From positions 1-46,718 of the forward strand of contig NZ_QNTQ01000009.1 of NCBI RefSeq assembly GCF_003298775.1: a stretch of DNA of 46,718 nt. Direction: 5' to 3'. The notes under the pieces are model-generated. The model was not told the origin of the DNA. It was given only the letters and a program-made list of their open reading frames with translations, and did not search any database. Below, piece after piece: positions 43,302 through 46,718 of this stretch (within the stretch, counting starts at the first letter, position 1; every line of letters starts with the position of its first letter). The translations under genes and the position numbers were made by a program. The stretch comes from Rhodosalinus halophilus (lineage in GTDB: Bacteria; Pseudomonadota; Alphaproteobacteria; Rhodobacterales; Rhodobacteraceae).

Positions 43302-44441
43302 TTACTGCGCCAGCCAAGCCTGGAACTTGGCGTCGATGTCGTCGCGGTAGTCCGCCCAGAACTCGTAGTTGTACAGCAGAGTGTTCTCGGCGTTATCCGG
43401 ATCGGTCGGCATGTGCGGCCCCATCTCGATGCCCAGCTCGGCATGCTTGTCCACGAGCGGCGCCGAGGACTCGCGCGCCGGGCCGTAGGAGATGTACTTC
43501 GCCTGATCGGCGAGGCGCTGGGTGTCCGTTGCGAACCAAAGGAAGTCGAGCACGCGGTTCAGCTCTTCCTCCTCCAGACCTTCCGGAATGATCCAGCCGT
43601 CAAGGTCGAAGACCTGCATGTCCCACATCATGCCCACCGGCTGGTCCTGCTCCTCGATGACCGAGAAGAGGCGGCCGTTGTAGGTCGAGCCCATGAAGAT
43701 CTCGCCGTCCGCCAGAAGCTGCGGCGTGTCGGCGCCGGCCGACCACCAGATCACCTCGTCCTTGATCTCGTCCAGCTTGGCGAGCGCGCGGTCCTGGCCT
43801 TCCTCGGTGGCGAGAACGTCGTAGATCTCGTCCTTGGCCACGCCGTCGCAGTAGAGCGCCCACTCCATGTTGTTGATCGGGCGACGCTCGAGGCTGCGCT
43901 TGCCGGGATAGGTCTCCAGATCCCAGACGTCACAGACGTCATCGGGCGCGCTCACACCCTCGGGCACCATGTCGGTGCGGTAGCCGAAGGTCGTGGAGTA
44001 GACGATTTGCGGGATGTAGCAGTCGGAGACGATCAGATCGCCGAAGTCGTCGGAGGCGTCGGTGCCGTCGGGCGCGGGCTTGAGGATCTCGTCGTGATCC
44101 ACTTCCATCGCCAGGCCCTCGTCGCAGAGGCGGATGGCGTCGGCGGCCACCACGTCCACGAGATCCCAGGTGATGTTGCCGGCCTCGTTCATGGCGCGCA
44201 GCTTGGCGACGGCCTCGTTCGAGCTCTCGTCCCAGGTCGCCGAGACGCCGGGGTTCATCTCGAGATAGGGCTCGACGTAGGCATTCTGCTGGGACGCCTG
44301 GTAGGCACCGCCCCAGGACACCAGCGTCATGCTGTCGGCCATCGGCTCGCCGGCGACCGGGCTCTCCATGTCCTGCGCGGCGACGGCGCCGGCGGCGACG
44401 GTCAGCGCCGTCGAGGCCAGAAGGGTCTTGGCAAGGTTCAT
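43302..44441 (-). CDS. Periplasmic substrate-binding protein of polyamine/opine-type ABC importer
   Basis: The 379-residue product has a Sec signal peptide (MNLAKTLLASTALTVAAGAVAAQD) and the family 1/8-type (PotD/PotF-like) two-lobe body: SMTLVSWGGAYQASQQNAYVEPYL, WDLVDVVAADAIRLC, DLETYPGKRSLERRP and WWSAGADTPQLLADGEIFMGSTYNGR. It carries four cysteines in the first lobe (LCDEG, SDCYIP, DVCDVWD, LYCDG), which may form disulfides. The ATG at 44441 follows GGGAG. It lies between the ATPase and permease genes. The ligand is probably a polyamine or related cationic amine, by family. Confidence 0.92.
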   Translation of the reverse strand: MNLAKTLLASTALTVAAGAVAAQDMESPVAGEPMADSMTLVSWGGAYQASQQNAYVEPYLEMNPGVSATWDESSNEAVAKLRAMNEAGNITWDLVDVVAADAIRLCDEGLAMEVDHDEILKPAPDGTDASDDFGDLIVSDCYIPQIVYSTTFGYRTDMVPEGVSAPDDVCDVWDLETYPGKRSLERRPINNMEWALYCDGVAKDEIYDVLATEEGQDRALAKLDEIKDEVIWWSAGADTPQLLADGEIFMGSTYNGRLFSVIEEQDQPVGMMWDMQVFDLDGWIIPEGLEEEELNRVLDFLWFATDTQRLADQAKYISYGPARESSAPLVDKHAELGIEMGPHMPTDPDNAENTLLYNYEFWADYRDDIDAKFQAWLAQ

Positions 44442-44583
44442 GTCATACTCCCTTGTCACGCCCGTCCTGATCGAAAGGGGCCGGTGTCACGGGCGGAACG
44501 GCCCGGCCCTCTTGTTGTCCGCGCCAGACCCGGCGCGATACGACAGCCCCACCGCAGGCAGGACAGCCGGATTCGTGCGCGGC

Positions 44584-45702
44584 TCAGGCGTCGAGCGCGC
44601 GGCAATCGTCGGGGAGCCAGCCGATCTCGATCTGCTCCCCGGGCTTGAGGCGACGCTGGTCCGGGGCGTTGCGCGTCTTGATGATGAAGTCGTCCTTGCC
44701 CGCCACGCGCAGTCGTGTCCGGAAGATGTCGCCCATGTAGATGAACTCGAGCACTTCGGCCTTGAGGGTGTGCGCGCCCTCCTGCAGGCGCTCCTTGTTG
44801 AACTCGACCCGCTCGGGGCGGATCGAGATCAGCGTGCGCTCCCCCGGCTTGCTCACGTTCACCGGCTTGCAGTCGATCAACTCGCCGTCGTCCAGCTCCA
44901 CCACCGCGTATTCGTTGCGGATCTCCTTGATGGTGCCGAGCAGCGTGTTGTTCTCGCCGATGAACTGGGCGACGAAGCTGTTTTCCGGGCTTTCGTAGAG
45001 CACGTCCGGCGCCGCGAGCTGCTGGATCTTGCCGTCGTTGAACACGGCGACACGGTCGGACATGGTCAGCGCTTCGGTCTGGTCGTGCGTGACGTAGACC
45101 ACCGTGATGCCGAGCTCATGCGCGAGATTGGTGATCTCGAACTGCATATGCTCGCGCAGCTGCTTGTCGAGCGCACCGAGCGGCTCGTCCATCAGCACCA
45201 GCTCGGGCTCGAACACCAGCGCGCGGGCGAGCGCGATGCGCTGCTGCTGGCCGCCCGAAAGCTGCGCGGGACGGCGGCCGCCGAACTCGCCCATCTGGAC
45301 CATGTCGAGCGCGCGGCGGATCTTCTCCTCGCGCTCCGACTTGGAGATCTTGCGCACCTCCAGCGGGAAGGACAGGTTCTCCGCCACGGTCATGTGCGGG
45401 AAGAGCGCGTAGTTCTGGAAGACCATCCCGATGCCACGCTTGTGCGGAGGGATGTTGTTGATCGGCTTGCCGCCGAGCTTGATCTCGCCGTGCGTCGCGG
45501 TCTCGAAGCCGGCGAGCATCATCAGGCAGGTGGTCTTGCCAGAGCCGGACGGGCCGAGCATCGTCAGGAACTCGCCCTTCGGCATGTCGAGGTTGAGGTC
45601 TTTGACGACGAGCGTCTCGCCGTCGTAGCTCTTCTGAACGCGCTCGAACGCGACGAACGCTTCCTGCGTGTCCGTTGCAGCCAAATCAGGCTCCCTGTTC
45701 AT
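44584..45702 (-). CDS. ATP-binding protein of polyamine-type ABC importer (PotA-like)
   Basis: The ATPase subunit energises import by the two adjacent permeases. The 372-residue product has Walker A GPSGSGKTT (about residues 50-58), Q-loop MVFQNYALFPHMTV, signature LSGGQQQRIALARAL, Walker B LVLMDEPLGALDK, the switch His (VYVTHDQTEAL) and a C-terminal TOBE domain (SIRPERVEFN). The ATG at 45702 gives the usual N-terminus; a longer frame upstream has no family support. A promoter candidate lies just upstream, so the transporter operon probably begins here. Confidence 0.94.
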   Translation of the reverse strand: MNREPDLAATDTQEAFVAFERVQKSYDGETLVVKDLNLDMPKGEFLTMLGPSGSGKTTCLMMLAGFETATHGEIKLGGKPINNIPPHKRGIGMVFQNYALFPHMTVAENLSFPLEVRKISKSEREEKIRRALDMVQMGEFGGRRPAQLSGGQQQRIALARALVFEPELVLMDEPLGALDKQLREHMQFEITNLAHELGITVVYVTHDQTEALTMSDRVAVFNDGKIQQLAAPDVLYESPENSFVAQFIGENNTLLGTIKEIRNEYAVVELDDGELIDCKPVNVSKPGERTLISIRPERVEFNKERLQEGAHTLKAEVLEFIYMGDIFRTRLRVAGKDDFIIKTRNAPDQRRLKPGEQIEIGWLPDDCRALDA

Positions 45703-45738
45703 CGACGCGGGTCTTTTCCCGCTTTTATTTCGCCCCCG

Positions 45739-45767
45739 ACTAAAGCCGTTCCGGCGGCTCGTTGCAA
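45739..45767 (-). promoter_or_regulatory. Candidate promoter of the ABC importer operon
   Basis: On the minus strand, TTGCAA (45762-45767) and TTTAGT (45739-45744) are 17 bases apart, with four of six matches each. The -10 box lies 37 bases before the ATPase ATG. It is a plausible sigma-70 type promoter but no stronger evidence is available. Confidence 0.33.
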
Positions 45768-45817
45768 CAGAAACGCCCAGATCAGGTTCAATCAAGACCT
45801 AAGTCGGCTGAAAGCGA

Positions 45818-45837
45818 AGGCAAATTTCACCTTGCCT
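45818..45837. repeat. Short inverted repeat between aminotransferase and ATPase genes
   Basis: AGGCAA and TTGCCT flank ATTTCACC exactly. It lies 28-47 bases after the aminotransferase stop and about 50 bases upstream of the predicted importer promoter. It might be a regulator site or a weak terminator. Confidence 0.35.
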
Positions 45838-45864
45838 CACGCAGCCGGCCCGGCTGTTGCGGGG

Positions 45865-46718
45865 TCAATCGAGCACGGCGGCGACCGCATCGGCCGTCCT
45901 GGCCGCGATCTCGTCGGCCTCTGACCGCGTCAGGCAGAAGGGCGGCGCGAAGCCCAGGATGTCGCCCTGCGGCATGGCGCGCCCGATCACGCCGCGCTCC
46001 AGCAGCGCCGCCGCGATCGCCGGCCCCACCTTGCGGGCGGGGTCGAAGAAGGTCCGCGTCTCGCGGTCCTCGACGAACTCGACGGCGGCCAGCATCCCCT
46101 CGCCCCGAACTTCGCCGACATGCGGATGCCCGGCCAGCGCCTCGCCCAGAACCTTGTTGAAGTAGGCGCCCGTCTCGCCCGCCGCCTTGACCAGCGCGAG
46201 CTTGTCGATGAGCTCGAGGTTGGCGATGCCTGCGGCGGCGCCGACGGGATGCGCGGAATAGGTCCAGCCATGCCCGATGGGGCCCAGCGCGTCGGTCCCC
46301 TGCTCCAGCACCTTCCAGACGCCCTCCGATACGATCGAGCCAGAAAGGGGCGCATAGGCCGAGGTCAGCCCCTTTGCGATGGTGATGAGATCGGGCTCCA
46401 GCCCGTAATGGGTCGAGCCGAACATGGTGCCGAGCCGGCCGAAGCCGGTCACCACCTCGTCGGCCACCAGGAGGATGTCGTGCTTCTTGAGGATGGGCTG
46501 GATCGCCTCCCAGTAGCCTTTGGGCGGCGGCACGATCCCTCCGGTGCCCAGCACCGGCTCGGCCCAGAAGGCGGCGATGGTGTCCGCGCCCTCGCGCTCG
46601 ATCAGCGCCTCGAGCTCTGCGGCGCAGTGCGCGACGAACTGCTCCTCGCTCATCGAGACGTCGGAGCGGCGGTAGTAGTAGGGCGCCTCGGTGTGCAGCA
46701 CCTGCACCAATGGCAGGT
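45865..46718 (-). CDS. Class III aminotransferase, partial at window edge
   Basis: This is a PLP-dependent omega-type aminotransferase, related to putrescine/GABA-pyruvate transaminases. The visible 284 or so residues are the C-terminal two thirds: FWAEPVLGTGGIVPPPKGYW, LLVADEVVTGFGRLG with the PLP-ring Asp, the PLP lysine in ITIAKGLTSAYAPLSG, and GHGWTYSAHPVGAAAGIAN. The 5' end lies beyond base 46718. It is on the same strand as the polyamine-type importer, 162 bases upstream, so deamination of an imported amine (for example a polyamine) is a reasonable inference. Confidence 0.9.
   Translation of the reverse strand, partial: LPLVQVLHTEAPYYYRRSDVSMSEEQFVAHCAAELEALIEREGADTIAAFWAEPVLGTGGIVPPPKGYWEAIQPILKKHDILLVADEVVTGFGRLGTMFGSTHYGLEPDLITIAKGLTSAYAPLSGSIVSEGVWKVLEQGTDALGPIGHGWTYSAHPVGAAAGIANLELIDKLALVKAAGETGAYFNKVLGEALAGHPHVGEVRGEGMLAAVEFVEDRETRTFFDPARKVGPAIAAALLERGVIGRAMPQGDILGFAPPFCLTRSEADEIAARTADAVAAVLD

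Overview
This is a high-GC chromosomal segment of an alphaproteobacterium, most likely a member of the Rhodobacterales (Roseobacter/Rhodobacter group). The placement rests on gene content and style: strong GC bias at third codon positions, a soxBDAG operon, DUF2125, DUF5665 and DUF1643 proteins, a GT14-like glycosyltransferase with a DUF5928-type tail beside a family-2 sulfotransferase, rpsO-pnp, and an N-terminally anchored RTX protein. No rRNA, tRNA, CRISPR array, complete insertion sequence or phage module was recognised. Species cannot be given from sequence reading alone.

Layout. 264-1768: the MsrPQ periplasmic methionine sulfoxide reductase. 1997-11537: one tightly packed seven-gene operon on the minus strand, in the order DMGDH-like flavoprotein, MttB-like methyltransferase, TetR regulator, soxB, soxD, soxA, soxG. 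A Tat-exported solute-binding protein is divergent from it (11719-13341). Two related palindromes lie in the shared promoter region and are the best candidates for the operators of the TetR protein. 13342-13766: the one gene-free stretch above 300 bases, with a possible degraded IS5-type transposase fragment. 13767-16728: HIT protein, GT14-like glycosyltransferase and divergent sulfotransferase, a probable surface-glycan pair. 16857-17696: an orphan PstB-like ATPase. 17775-26564: housekeeping and metabolic genes (free-methionine sulfoxide reductase, flavoprotein, HNH protein, isochorismatase-fold hydrolase, enoyl-CoA hydratase, SDR, DUF2125, PmbA, inositol-phosphatase family, exonuclease III). 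26565-27700: a low-GC islet with one DUF4238-like gene. 27768-30369: rpsO-pnp with terminators. 30514-39365: RTX protein, DUF5665, DUF1643, PatB-type C-S lyase with a structured leader, glutathionyl-hydroquinone-reductase-type GST, degenerate receiver protein, MltB-type transglycosylase, ExoD, HemF and small proteins. 39445-46718: a polyamine/opine-type ABC importer (ATPase, binding protein, two unusually large permeases) with a DsbA-fold isomerase downstream and a class III aminotransferase upstream, cut by the window end.

How the genes fit together. The most interesting unit is the 9.5 kb operon. A non-pyrrolysine MttB homologue could remove a methyl group from a quaternary amine, the GcvT-fused flavoprotein could oxidatively demethylate the resulting tertiary amine, and heterotetrameric sarcosine oxidase could finish with the secondary amine. 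For glycine betaine this would read betaine, dimethylglycine, sarcosine, glycine, with one-carbon units delivered to tetrahydrofolate. The enzyme families are established; the assembled pathway, its substrate and its TetR control are inference. The ABC importer plus aminotransferase at the right end suggests a second route for amine uptake and catabolism.
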